A stretch of DNA of 64,000 nt, from NCBI GenBank assembly GCA_050015455.1, contig JBEKBJ010000010.1:7025-71024 (forward strand). The letters are read 5' to 3'. Position numbers and translations under genes: made by a program. Below, piece by piece: positions 17,527 to 26,581 of the stretch. The DNA is from JAGDMS01 sp050015455 (GTDB lineage Bacteria; Desulfobacterota; Binatia; HRBIN30). Every line of letters starts with the position of its first letter. Position 1 is the stretch's first letter. The notes beneath the pieces were generated by a model, which worked only from the letters and a program-made list of their open reading frames with translations, did not search any database and was not told the origin of the DNA.

Positions 17527-17860
17527 CAGACCCTCCTTATTTCAGCATTTCAACCGTTCACGAGGCCCGTATAATAACCGCCACTGCGGCGGCGCTCGCC
17601 AGGTTGCTTGTGGAGATTAGCGCCTGCCGGCGCCACCGTGGAGCGGACTGTTCCACACTTTGAAAGGAAAAGTCAAGCGAAATGTGCCCTTTATTTTGGT
17701 ATTTTCTCAGCGGATCGCAAATGCCCGAAATGGAAAGAGAAAACAGGGGATTGATAATAGAGAACCCGTGAAGTCAACTACGTTCTGGGACGACGATACG
17801 CGTCTCGAAAACCACGAGCGCCGGGCACGGACTGCGCCGCCACCCGTGGCGCTGTGAGCC
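17527..17860. other. Intergenic region, AT-richer than its surroundings
   Basis: No convincing gene is seen. Positions about 17655-17780 are clearly more AT-rich than the rest of the window. On the minus strand a TTGACT box (about 17671-17676) lies upstream of the Cys-rich secreted protein gene, but I see no good -10 box at standard spacing. The region probably carries that gene's promoter. Confidence 0.4.
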
Positions 17861-18331
17861 TCAGGCTTTGACCTGCAGCGAGAGGTAGTTCTGAATCCCC
17901 ATCTGCGCGATCTGGTCGCGCTGAGCCTCGAGCCAATCGAGGTGACGCTCCTCGTCCTGCAGGATATGATTCAGGAGTTCGCGAGACCCTGCATCCTGGA
18001 GATCTGCTGCCTGCTTGATGCCCGCATTGTAGGCGGCGATCGCGGCCAGCTCCGCCGCGAGTTGGGTCTCGATGATTCCCTTGACGTCCTTGCCGAACTT
18101 CATGGGGTTGAGCTTGCTGACCACGGGCATGCCGTCGAGGAATAGGATCCGGGCGATCAGCTTCTCGGCGTGCTTCATCTCGTCGACTGCGACCCTCTCG
18201 ATCGCCTTGTGCAGTGCCTCGTACCCCCAGTTATCGCACATCTCCGACTGCACCATGTACTCGCTGATGGCCGTGAGCTCCTCGGCCAGTAGCGTGTTGA
18301 GCGTCGCGATTATCTTGTCGTTGCCGCGCAT
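17861..18331 (-). CDS. bfr: Bacterioferritin
   Basis: This 156-residue iron-storage protein should form a 24-mer shell with haem between dimers. All ferroxidase ligands are present at the Escherichia coli positions: Glu18, Glu51, His54, Glu94, Glu127 and His130. The haem ligand Met52 is in VDEMKHAEK. The ATG at 18331 follows GGGAGGGAGAG and gives the standard family length; longer in-frame starts are rejected. It appears to be a single-gene unit. Confidence 0.95.
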   Translation of the reverse strand: MRGNDKIIATLNTLLAEELTAISEYMVQSEMCDNWGYEALHKAIERVAVDEMKHAEKLIARILFLDGMPVVSKLNPMKFGKDVKGIIETQLAAELAAIAAYNAGIKQAADLQDAGSRELLNHILQDEERHLDWLEAQRDQIAQMGIQNYLSLQVKA

Positions 18332-18598
18332 TCGATGCTCTCCCTCCCAGATTTCGGGGGCCAGGCCGCCCACCTCACTGTGGGCGGAACGTAACACGGA
18401 GCGCCGAGCTGCGCAATCGGGGGCCTGCCGGTCCCGTTGTCCGCGCGCCATTACGAGAGACGGGAGCGAAAGGAACTGCTGTGTCCTGTGCGTCTCATCT
18501 CCAGCAGCATGGAGAGACCCGGTGTGGCCACGATCGTTTCACCTGACTCCTCGATCCCCGGGGGGGCGCATTGGCTCGAAGAGGAAGCCACGCTGGCA

Positions 18599-20029
18599 TC
18601 AGAAGGCGTTGATGAAGGCCGCCAGCAGCTGGTCTCGCGTCGTGGCAGGCAGCAGGTTGAGGATGGTGTTGAGTGGAGCCATCCGCTCCGGAAGGCCCAT
18701 GCCCGTGAGCCCGGCAAGCGGAGCGAGGTGCAGGGCAAGTTCATCGAGAGGCCGGCCTTCCACCTTTGCAACCTCGCGCGCTATGGTTTCACGGTCCACC
18801 AGTGGCCCCTCACGCCGCAGGTAGTCGACTGCCTCGCGAAGATCGCTGAGCAGCTGGCTCACGAGCGGGACGTTCGAGCTGGAAATACTGATGTGCAGGT
18901 TTGCTGGCCCGCCGCCGCAGGCGAACTGGGGCAGCAAGGACCAGCCGCGCGCGGTCATCTCATCGTCGAGCTCAAAGATGTTGATCTCGTCCGACCCGAG
19001 CGTGAACATGCACATCTCAGGTTCAGCCAGCACGCGGATCCCGTTGATGTGCCTTATGCCCTCCACAAGGGTGCGGGTTGCATCCCAGGTTTCTCTCACC
19101 ATGCGCTCGTAGCCGACCTCGCCCAGATGACGCAGGACCGCCCACGAGGCCGCGATCGGCCCCGCGGACTTGCTGCTGAGGATCGTAGGATTGATGACCG
19201 CATACTCCGTGGTGCCGCTGCACACAAACAACGCGTGAAACCGCAGGTCGCGGTTGCGGTACAGCAGTACCGAGGCGTTCTTGGGTGCGTAACCGTACTT
19301 GTGCATGTCGGCGGAGATGCTGGTGACGCCGTCGATCGAGAAGTCAAAATCGCGCAGCGGCTCCCCCATGCGGCGCATGAACGAGAGGTAGAGACCGCCG
19401 ACGCAGGCGTCCACGTGGAAAAGGATCCCGCGTTCTTTCGCAGCCGCAGCCATCTCCGCAATGGGGTCAATGGTGCCGTGCGAAAAGTTCGGCGCCGATC
19501 CCACGGCGAGGATCGTGTTTGGACCCAGGGCGGCGCGGAAGGCCTCGACATCGGCCCGGAAGCCGTCGTTGGGATGCACCGGCGTCACGACGGTTTTGAG
19601 GCCGACGTAGTGTGCCGCCTTGTGAAAGGCCGGGTGAGCCGAGACAGGCAAGACCAGTTCGGGCTCGACCACCCGGGGGCGGTGAACGCGCGCGTGGTTG
19701 CGAGCGGTCTTGACGGCCAGGATGATGCTTTCCGTTCCGCCGCTGGTCATGTTGCCGACGACTTGGTCATCGCCGCGTAGGAGGTCGGCCATGGAGCGAA
19801 CCACCTCCTGCTCCATGCGGCCGGCGCTCGGGTACATGTTGATGTAGAGCGCGTTCTGCGTGAGGAAGCGCGAGTACGCCTCGGTGGTGAGCTGGTAGGC
19901 CTCGTGGCCCGGATGGTAGAGGCCGGAGAGTATCCGTCCTGTGCGCCAGTCGACGTCAGTTTTTGCCAGTTCATCCAACTCGACCAGGACCTCGGCGGCC
20001 GATCGTCCTTCTCGCGCGAGAGCTTTCAC
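18599..20029 (-). CDS. PLP-dependent decarboxylase/lyase, sphingosine-1-phosphate lyase-like
   Basis: This 476-residue fold-type I PLP enzyme has the PLP Lys in SISADMHKYGYAPKNASVLL, as in the group II decarboxylase/sphingosine-1-phosphate lyase family. Other landmarks are NMYPSAGRMEQEVV, NMTSGGTESIILAVKTARN and FHVDACVGGLYLSFM. The short conserved HVDACxGG and MTSGGTESI forms are closest to S1P lyase rather than glutamate decarboxylase. The real substrate in this organism is unknown. GTG start with AAGGAGGAT nine bases upstream. It is divergent from the EthD-domain gene. Confidence 0.87.
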   Translation of the reverse strand: MKALAREGRSAAEVLVELDELAKTDVDWRTGRILSGLYHPGHEAYQLTTEAYSRFLTQNALYINMYPSAGRMEQEVVRSMADLLRGDDQVVGNMTSGGTESIILAVKTARNHARVHRPRVVEPELVLPVSAHPAFHKAAHYVGLKTVVTPVHPNDGFRADVEAFRAALGPNTILAVGSAPNFSHGTIDPIAEMAAAAKERGILFHVDACVGGLYLSFMRRMGEPLRDFDFSIDGVTSISADMHKYGYAPKNASVLLYRNRDLRFHALFVCSGTTEYAVINPTILSSKSAGPIAASWAVLRHLGEVGYERMVRETWDATRTLVEGIRHINGIRVLAEPEMCMFTLGSDEINIFELDDEMTARGWSLLPQFACGGGPANLHISISSSNVPLVSQLLSDLREAVDYLRREGPLVDRETIAREVAKVEGRPLDELALHLAPLAGLTGMGLPERMAPLNTILNLLPATTRDQLLAAFINAF

Positions 20030-20171
20030 AGTCGTGATCCTCCTTGTGTCGGCCGCTTGCAGCCGTTAGTCAGTCGACTGACTAGTGGCACCCCAGCGCG
20101 ACACCGTCAACCGCCATCCGGGGTCTGGAGACGGGCAGTGCGAGCTGCTTTTGCATCGGAAAGGAGACCTC

Positions 20172-20537
20172 ATGCTGCACTTGATTTTCTGCCTGCGGCG
20201 GTTGCCGCAGCTGTCCCGCCAGGAGTTCCAACGCTATTGGCGCGAACAGCATGCGCCGCTGGTGCGGGCGCACGCCGCCGCGCTCGGCATCCACCGCTAC
20301 GTGCAGGCGCACACCGTTGAGCACCCGGTTGCCGAGGCGGCAGCGGCGGCCCGCGGCGCCCCCGAGCCCTTCGATGGCGTTGCTGAGTTGTGGTTCGACG
20401 TGGATGAACTTCTGCGTCTGATGCAGACCGAGAGCGGGGCCGCGGCCGCACAAGCGCTGCTCGAGGACGAGCGCCGTTTCCTCGATCCGGGACGCTCGCC
20501 GATTTTTGTCGCCGAGGATTACGTGGTGGTGGGGTAG
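20172..20537 (+). CDS. EthD-domain protein
   Basis: The protein has 121 residues. The dimeric ferredoxin-like fold of the EthD family is indicated by the opening MLHLIFCLRRLPQLSRQEF followed by RYWREQHAPLVRAHAAALG and VAELWFDVDELL. EthD proteins assist ether or aromatic breakdown in some actinobacteria, but most members have no assigned reaction. The ATG at 20172 has GGAAAGGAGA directly upstream, ruling out a 29-codon longer version. It is convergent with the LLM oxidoreductase, with only 9 bp between the stops. Confidence 0.82.
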   Translation: MLHLIFCLRRLPQLSRQEFQRYWREQHAPLVRAHAAALGIHRYVQAHTVEHPVAEAAAAARGAPEPFDGVAELWFDVDELLRLMQTESGAAAAQALLEDERRFLDPGRSPIFVAEDYVVVG

Positions 20538-20546
20538 GCGGCGCCT

Positions 20547-21479
20547 TCAGGCGAATGCCGGGGCGACTTTGCTGGCGAACAGTTCAAGCGTCTCGGGCTG
20601 GTTCAAATCGCCGAAAAGTGTCGTGAACAACGTGACGCCCTGCCGGTTGCGGTTCTGGATCGCCTCGATGAGTTGATCAGGGGTGCCGCACAAGGCGGTC
20701 TTGTCGATGTCGAAGACCGAGCCGAGCGCTTGTTTAGCGAACTGCATCTTCTGGCGCAGGTCCTTTTGGTCGCGGCCGAGGACCATCACGCACTGCTCCG
20801 AAACCTCGATCGTCTGCGGATCACGGCCGATCGCGTCGCAATGGCGTTTGAGGACCTCCAGTTTGTGCGGCAGCGCCTGCGCTGCGGTGTTGGGGCAGTT
20901 CCAAATGTTGGCGTGCTCGGCGACCACGCGTAATAAGCGCTTCTCGCCGGCGCCGCCGATAAGAATGGGGGGATGCGGTTTCTGCACCGGCTTCGGGTTG
21001 TTGACCGCTTCGTCGACGGCGTAGTACTTGCCTTGAAAGCTCGCCCGCGGCTCTGTCAGCATCAGCTTGATGATGGCCAGCGCTTCTTCCAACTGCTCGA
21101 TACGGACGCGGGCGGACGGAAAAGGGTAGCCATAGGCGCGGTACTCCTCCTCCATCCAACCGGCTCCGAGACCCAACAACGCGCGGCCGTTGCTGATGTT
21201 GTCGAGGGTAGCCAGCATCTTGGCGAGCAGCGCCGGGTGGCGGTACGAGTTGCACAGCACCAATGTACCGATCCCCAGCCGCTCGGTGATGGCTGCGGTT
21301 GCCGACATGAGGGTCCAGGCTTCGAGCTGGTCGAGATCAGGCAAGCCTCGACTCCACATGTGGTCTACGAACCACACCGAGTGGAAACCGAGCCGGTCCG
21401 CGAGCTGGGCGCGCTCCTTGATAACCCCAAAATGTACCCCCACCTGGGGTAAAAAGAGGCCGAACTTGATTCGACTCAC
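20547..21479 (-). CDS. LLM-class flavin- or F420-dependent oxidoreductase
   Basis: The protein has about 310 residues with a TIM-barrel of the bacterial luciferase/F420 family. It starts IKFGLFLPQVGVHFGVIKER and contains GFHSVWFVDHMW, LGIGTLVLCNSYRHPALLAK, GLGAGWMEEEYRAYGYPFPS and PPILIGGAGEKRLLRVVAEH. The cofactor (F420 or FMN) cannot be decided from sequence alone. The GTG at 21479 is preferred because GAGGATGAG lies upstream and it gives a usual N-terminus. No substrate is suggested by the neighbours. Confidence 0.87.
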   Translation of the reverse strand: MSRIKFGLFLPQVGVHFGVIKERAQLADRLGFHSVWFVDHMWSRGLPDLDQLEAWTLMSATAAITERLGIGTLVLCNSYRHPALLAKMLATLDNISNGRALLGLGAGWMEEEYRAYGYPFPSARVRIEQLEEALAIIKLMLTEPRASFQGKYYAVDEAVNNPKPVQKPHPPILIGGAGEKRLLRVVAEHANIWNCPNTAAQALPHKLEVLKRHCDAIGRDPQTIEVSEQCVMVLGRDQKDLRQKMQFAKQALGSVFDIDKTALCGTPDQLIEAIQNRNRQGVTLFTTLFGDLNQPETLELFASKVAPAFA

Positions 21480-21606
21480 GATCTCATCCTCTGCGGCGCG
21501 GTCTTGGCTTCCCGGGTAGGACAAATGCCGGTGCGTTTAAGGCACTGGCAGTTAACCGGCGCCCTTCGCTCTCGGCAGGGCGGCGCCCAACTCGCTGGCG
21601 CAGGCC

Positions 21607-21948
21607 TTAGCCCCAGAAGCATCCCCAGCGATCATGGTCGATTTCCTTCAGGCACGCTTCGAGGCTGCCGACGAAAGGCCGCTGCTCACCTGCCTCGTAA
21701 GGTACCCAGCGGCCGTTGGCGCGTTTCCAGTAAAGCTGCAGCTTCTGGCCTTTCGGACGCAGCTGGGCCACCGGCAAAGCCACCTCACGGCCGTTCCACT
21801 CGCTCGTGTAGCGGTGCACGATGGTGAAACCCCAAAGTCCGGCCTTGCGCACGTCGATCTTCCCATGGCCTTGCAGCCTCGGCTCGAGCGCCCGCCGGAC
21901 ATAGATTGCAGTGAAATCCGCCATCTCTTCGGCGCGAGATTTTGCCAT
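21607..21948 (-). CDS. DUF3024 family protein
   Basis: This 113-residue protein starts MAKSRAEEMADFTAIYVRR. It has the family features WNGREVALPVAQLRPKGQ, then LQLYWKRANGRWVPYE, and the acidic C-terminus CLKEIDHDRWGCFWG. DUF3024 proteins have no known function. The start at 21948 matches the family length; an extension of 50 residues upstream reads like non-coding sequence. No operon partner is evident. Confidence 0.78.
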   Translation of the reverse strand: MAKSRAEEMADFTAIYVRRALEPRLQGHGKIDVRKAGLWGFTIVHRYTSEWNGREVALPVAQLRPKGQKLQLYWKRANGRWVPYEAGEQRPFVGSLEACLKEIDHDRWGCFWG

Positions 21949-22539
21949 CACGCCCGTTTCCCCACAATCCACTGCTGCTATCTGATGAGGCACACGGGCC
22001 GCCATGCTAATGGAAAACGGCGGAGTTGTCGCCAACCAATCCGCCGCACAGCCCTGCGTAACTCGCAGCCGCCAGCCCTTGTCCGACGTGCGCCCCATAA
22101 GCGGTGGCCATGGTGTAGAACCGTTTGCGCGTCGCTGTCAAGTGCCGGATTGACAGCTGGCCGGCCACCTCGCAGGCGCGGCGGACGAAAATGAGCCCCG
22201 CACCCACGCCCGTGGAAACGGAGTTGACAAGCCACGGTTGGCTTCAGCTATTAAGTATAAGGCAGTCGAAAGAGCGCTAGCGTGCCCCATCTTGTTCGCG
22301 CATGCGGCGGGCGCTCGCGTTCGATGCTGTGCCAAAGCATCCTTCGCCGATCCAGTTCCACCGCGAAGACGCCGCTGTCCAAGCGCACGCGGCGACCGAC
22401 AGGAACTCTCGCGCCACAGCAGACCGATGATGACGAAGGTCCAGCGGGGCGTGCGCTTCCACGAGCGTGTGGTCAGTGGGGTGGATCTGTGCGCCCGACG
22501 TGCTATCGTGAGCATCCTTTCACTATACGGGAGGACCGA
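21949..22539. other. Intergenic region upstream of asd, no clear gene
   Basis: About 590 bp without a convincing reading frame. Open frames exist on both strands, but none shows recognisable sequence or a good ribosome site. A possible promoter for asd is at 22224-22254. Confidence 0.4.
22224..22254 (+). promoter_or_regulatory. Possible sigma70-type promoter upstream of asd
   Basis: TTGACA at 22224-22229 is a perfect -35 box. TATTAA at 22249-22254 could be the -10, but the spacing is 19 bases, longer than the ideal 17. It is about 290 bp upstream of the asd start. Confidence 0.3.
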
Positions 22540-23628
22540 ATGTCGCAGAGGAAGCTGAAGGTTGGGGTGCTCGGCGCGACCGGAATGGTCGGCCAGCGCT
22601 TCGTGTCGCTGCTCGAGAGCCACCCGTGGTACGAGGTCACGCTCGTCGCGGCGAGCGCGAACTCCGCCGGCCAGAAGTACGCGGAGGCCGTGAAGGGCCG
22701 GTGGGCGCTCAAGTCCCCGGTTCCGGCCGTGATCGCCGCCCTGACCGTCCGCGACGCCTCCGATGTCGCCGCGATCTCAGCGGAGGTGGACTTCGTCTTC
22801 TGCGCGGTGGATATGACCAAGGAGGAGACGGCCAAGCTCGAGGAAGACTACGCGCGGCGCGAGACTCCGGTCGTCTCGAACAACTCCGCGCATCGCGGTA
22901 CGCCCGACGTGCCGATGATGATCCCCGAAGTGAACCCGGAGCACACCGCCGTCATCGAGGCGCAGCGCAAGCGGCTCGGGACGAAGCGCGGGTTCATCGC
23001 CGTGAAGCCGAACTGCTCGCTTCAGAGCTACGTGCCGGCGCTCCAACCGCTCATGCACTTCGGGCCGAAGCGGGTGGCGGTCTGCACCTACCAGGCGATC
23101 TCGGGCGCCGGGAAGACGTTCGAGTCCTGGCCCGAGATGACGGACAACCTCATCCCGTTCATCAAGGGCGAGGAGGAGAAGAGCGAGCAGGAGCCCATGA
23201 AGATCTGGGGCACCGTTGCCGGCGGGAAGATCGAGAAGGCGAAGGAGCCGATCATTACCGCGCAGTGCATCCGCGTGCCGGCCACCGACGGGCACATGGC
23301 GGCGGCGTTCGTCGCGTTCGATCGCACGCCCGACAAGGACGAGGTGATCGAGCTGTGGCGAAGCTGGGTGCCGAAGCCCCAGAAGATGGGACTCCCCTCG
23401 GCGCCGACGCCGTTCCTCACCTACTTCGAAGACGACGCTCGGCCGCAGACGCGGCTCGATCGGGACATCGGCAACGGCATGGGCGTCGCCATCGGGCGGC
23501 TCCGGCCCGACGCGCTGTTCGACTACCGGTTCGTGTCGCTCTCGCACAACACCGTGCGTGGCGCCGCGGGCGGCGCGCTCCTCACCGCGGAGCTGCTCAG
23601 CGCGGAGGGGTACATCCAGGCGAAGTAG
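22540..23628 (+). CDS. asd: Aspartate-semialdehyde dehydrogenase, archaeal/fungal-type
   Basis: The enzyme reduces aspartyl phosphate to aspartate semialdehyde for lysine, threonine and methionine synthesis. The 362-residue protein starts RKLKVGVLGATGMVGQRFVS (NADP-binding loop). The catalytic Cys is in VKPNCSLQSYVPAL. SNNSAHRGTPDVPMMIPEVN and ISGAGKTFESWPE match the archaeal/yeast-type enzymes rather than the usual bacterial Asd. The ATG at 22540 has GGAGGACC upstream. The gene stands alone, apart from other amino-acid genes, and its codons look more uniformly G/C-ending than neighbouring genes. Confidence 0.9.
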   Translation: MSQRKLKVGVLGATGMVGQRFVSLLESHPWYEVTLVAASANSAGQKYAEAVKGRWALKSPVPAVIAALTVRDASDVAAISAEVDFVFCAVDMTKEETAKLEEDYARRETPVVSNNSAHRGTPDVPMMIPEVNPEHTAVIEAQRKRLGTKRGFIAVKPNCSLQSYVPALQPLMHFGPKRVAVCTYQAISGAGKTFESWPEMTDNLIPFIKGEEEKSEQEPMKIWGTVAGGKIEKAKEPIITAQCIRVPATDGHMAAAFVAFDRTPDKDEVIELWRSWVPKPQKMGLPSAPTPFLTYFEDDARPQTRLDRDIGNGMGVAIGRLRPDALFDYRFVSLSHNTVRGAAGGALLTAELLSAEGYIQAK

Positions 23629-23666
23629 AAGGCCTCGAACCCACCCAGGCCCGTGAGGAACGTTGC

Positions 23667-24245
23667 ATGATGGCGCACACGGAGTTGCGCGGCGGGCGAG
23701 TACGACTGCGCGACTTCATCCCGGAGGACACCGACGACGTCTTCCGCTATGCTTCCGATCCGGTGGTGACGCGATATTCTGCCTGGGAGCCACACTATAC
23801 ACCATTTGATAGTATGGCATATATCAAGCGTTGCCTGTCAGATGACTGGGGACCGATCACCTTCGCCGTCGAGCACGTGACCGAAGGCCATGTCATCGGC
23901 GTGGTCGACATCCGTATCGTCAGCCGTCTGTGGGGCGTCGGCGAGATTGGCTACACCCTGGCACGCGCGTATTGGGGGCGAGGCTTCAATGTCGAGGCAG
24001 GTAAGCTGTTGCTGCAGTACGGCTTCAAAGACATGAGCCTGAGGCGCATTCAAGCGGTGTGCGACGTCGACAACCACCGCTCCTATCGCACGGTGGAAAA
24101 ACTCGGGATGGTGCGCGAGCGCGTCCTGACGCGCGCGCGCCCGGCAAGCGGGCGATGCGTCGACCGTGTCGTCTACTCTCTCTTGCGGCGGGAATGGGAG
24201 CGGCAGGAGGCGTCGAGCGTAGAGTGTGGAGCGTCGAGCGCGTAA
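23667..24245 (+). CDS. GNAT acetyltransferase, RimJ/RimL-like
   Basis: The 192-residue product begins MMAHTELRGGRVRLRDFIPE and shows the RimJ-type pattern: VFRYASDPVVTRYSAWEPH, GEIGYTLARAYWGRGFNVEA with the acetyl-CoA loop, and MSLRRIQAVCDVDNHRSYRT followed by VEKLGM. It should acetylate an amino group of a protein, peptide or small molecule. TGAGGA precedes the start. It lies 38 bp after asd and may be co-transcribed. The last residues (SSVECGASSA) run into the word-like repeat at 24213-24292. Confidence 0.83.
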   Translation: MMAHTELRGGRVRLRDFIPEDTDDVFRYASDPVVTRYSAWEPHYTPFDSMAYIKRCLSDDWGPITFAVEHVTEGHVIGVVDIRIVSRLWGVGEIGYTLARAYWGRGFNVEAGKLLLQYGFKDMSLRRIQAVCDVDNHRSYRTVEKLGMVRERVLTRARPASGRCVDRVVYSLLRREWERQEASSVECGASSA

Positions 24246-24292
24246 AGGGCGCTCCACACTCCACGCTTCACTTTTGACGCTTCACGGTTGCG
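24213..24292. repeat. Word-like degenerate repeat, GTGGAGCGTCGAGCG type
   Basis: GTCGAGCGTAGAGTGTGGAG on the left and CTCCACACTCCACGCTTCAC on the right form a near-perfect hairpin at the end of the acetyltransferase gene. The same words appear at 27727-27838. Its position suggests a role at the transcript end. Confidence 0.6.
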
Positions 24293-24404
24293 GCCGTAGG
24301 CCGCCTTGGGTGTCCAGCTCGGTGGTGATCACCTTGGGCGTGTGGTACCCGAAAGAAGCGGGCTGTGGGTCATCGCAATACCTTGACGGGATATCTCTCT
24401 ATCT

Positions 24405-26464
24405 ATGCTCGAACAGTCAGCTGACCCGGTGCGAGAGCTGAAACAGCCTGCCCCGGTGCATGAAGAGGTCGAGCTGGAAGCACCGCTGCCGCGCCGCGGC
24501 TTCTTCCGCATGCTGCTGGGGGCGCCAAAGAATCCGCTTGATCCTCGCATCTTCTACCAGGTTTCGCTGATCGCCTTCCTTGCCTGGGTGAGGCTGGGCG
24601 CGGATGGGCTGACCTCTGCCTGCTACGGACCGGAAGAATCCTTCCTGGCGCTTGGCGCCGACCGCTTCCTGGCCCCGTTGCTGGCGCTGGCAACGGCGGC
24701 CACGGTTTTCATCATCTCTGCCAGCTACTCACAGATCATCGAGCTGTTCCCATCGGGCGGCGGCGGTTACTTGGTGGCCAGCAAGCTGCTGGGGCCCCGC
24801 GCCGGCGTTGTCTCAGGATCGGCGTTAGTGGTCGATTACGTCCTCACCATCGCGATTTCCATCGCCAGCGGTGCCGATGCGATCTTCAGCTTCCTGCCCT
24901 TGGAGTTCCAGCGCGTGAAATTGCCCACCGAGGCGCTGGTGATCGGGCTGCTCATCTTGCTCAATCTGCGAGGGGTGAAAGAGTCAGTGACCCTGTTGCT
25001 GCCCATCTTCCTCGGCTTCATCATCACCCACACGGTTTTCATACGGTTTTCATTCTGTACGCCGTGTGGTTTCACGCTGGTGCGATCCCGGACATCGCAA
25101 CGAACACCGTCATGGAGAGCGCGCGCGGCGTCCGCGAGCGGGGTTTTTGGGTGATGCTAATGCTGTTTTTGCACGCCTACAGCATGGGCGCCGGCACCTA
25201 TACCGGCATCGAGGCGGTGAGTAACGGGCTGCCCATTCTGCGCGAGCCCAAGGTACAGACCGGCAAGAAGACCATGCTGTACATGGCCACGTCGCTGGCA
25301 TTCACTGCTGGCGGGATCCTTTTCTCCTACCTGCTGGTCGCTGTGGAGCACCAGCCGGGGCGCACCCTGAACGCCGTGTTGATCGAGCGCCTGGTCGGCG
25401 CCTGGCAGATTGGCGGTCTCCATATCGGTAACGCCTATTTGGTGTTCACACTCCTCTGCGAAGGGGCGTTCCTGTTCGTGGCGGCCCAGACCGGATTCCT
25501 CGATGGGCCGCGCGTGCTCGCCAGCATGGCCGTCGACTCGTGGGTGCCGCATCGGTTCTATCAGCTTAGCGATAGGTTGGTCACCAAGAACGGGACGCTG
25601 ATGATGGGCGCGGCCGCGCTCGCGATCCTCTTCTATACCGAGGGCGCGGTACGGCTGTTGGTGGTGCTCTACAGCATCAATGTGTTTCTCACCTTCACGC
25701 TGTCGCAGCTCGGGATGTGCATTCACTGGTGGCAGTGCCGCGCCGACGAGAGGCGCTGGAAGCGGCGGCTAGCGATCAACGGGCTCGGGCTGTGCCTGAC
25801 CAGCGCCATTCTGATCGTCACGCTGTCGCTCAAGTTCCGTGAGGGCGGTTGGGTGACCGCGGTCATCACCTCGGCGTTGATCGCCACCTGTGTCTGGATC
25901 CGCCGGCACTACCAACAGACCGGCCGCTACCTCGATCGGCTGAACGCAATCCTGACGGCGGTGCCGGCCGCCCCCGGGGTGCGCGCGGTCCCGAGCTACG
26001 ACCGCACGGCGCCCACCGCGGTGCTGCTGGTGACCGACTACAACGGCATGGGGATTCATTCGTTCCTGGCCATCCCGCGGCTGTTCGGCGACCATATCAA
26101 GCAGTTCCTGTTCGTCACCGTAGGCGTGATCGACTCGAGCCGGTTCAAGGGTGTGGCCGAGATCGAGCACCTGAAACAATCGTCCGAAAGCCTACTGCAG
26201 CGTTACGTGGCGTTTGCCAACGCCCAGGGCTTCTGGGCCGACTACCGCTACATGCTCGGGACCGAGACGATCGAATCTCTGGTGCAGATGTGCCAGCAGG
26301 TGGCGCGGGAGTTCCCGCGCGCCGTCTTCTTCGCCGGCAAACTGGTGTTTGCGGAAGAGACGTTCCTCACCCGCTTGCTGCACAACCAGGCGGCTGCCAC
26401 GCTGCAGCGCCGCTTGCAGTTCGCCGGGCTGCAGATGATCGTACTGCCGATCCGCGCGCTCTGA
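24405..26464 (+). pseudogene. APC-family amino-acid permease, split by a frameshift
   Basis: The first frame (24405 to about 25053) gives the N-terminus and early helices (VSLIAFLAWVRLGADGLTSA, SQIIELFPSGGGGYLVASKL, VVDYVLTIAISIASGADAIF). The second frame (from about 25054 to 26464) continues with ILYAVWFHAGAIPDIATNT, more helices and a large cytoplasmic domain. The break is a tandem duplication of ACGGTTTTCAT (25032-25053). Removing one copy restores a single frame of about 680 residues reading THTVFILYAVWFH. Both halves otherwise look intact, so the event is recent, reversible by slippage, or a sequencing artefact. The transported amino acid is unknown. Confidence 0.85.
25032..25053 (+). 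repeat. Perfect 11-bp tandem duplication causing a frameshift
   Basis: Two adjacent copies of ACGGTTTTCAT lie at 25032-25042 and 25043-25053. One copy in frame gives a continuous permease; two copies shift the frame. Confidence 0.92.
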
Positions 26465-26581
26465 TTCTGAGGCGGAGCCTCGCCAGCGGGCTGCGGCTGC
26501 CACAATTGACAAGATCGCGTCCGATTCCCTGACAATTCCGCGGCGATGTGTTACAAGCGTCGTCGGATTGGGGAATGTGGA

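Noticed and set aside
22626..23666. A long open frame leading into the acetyltransferase
   Set aside because: It is the asd gene read in another frame (Arg/Gly/Ala-rich, no recognisable domains); the acetyltransferase starts at 23667.
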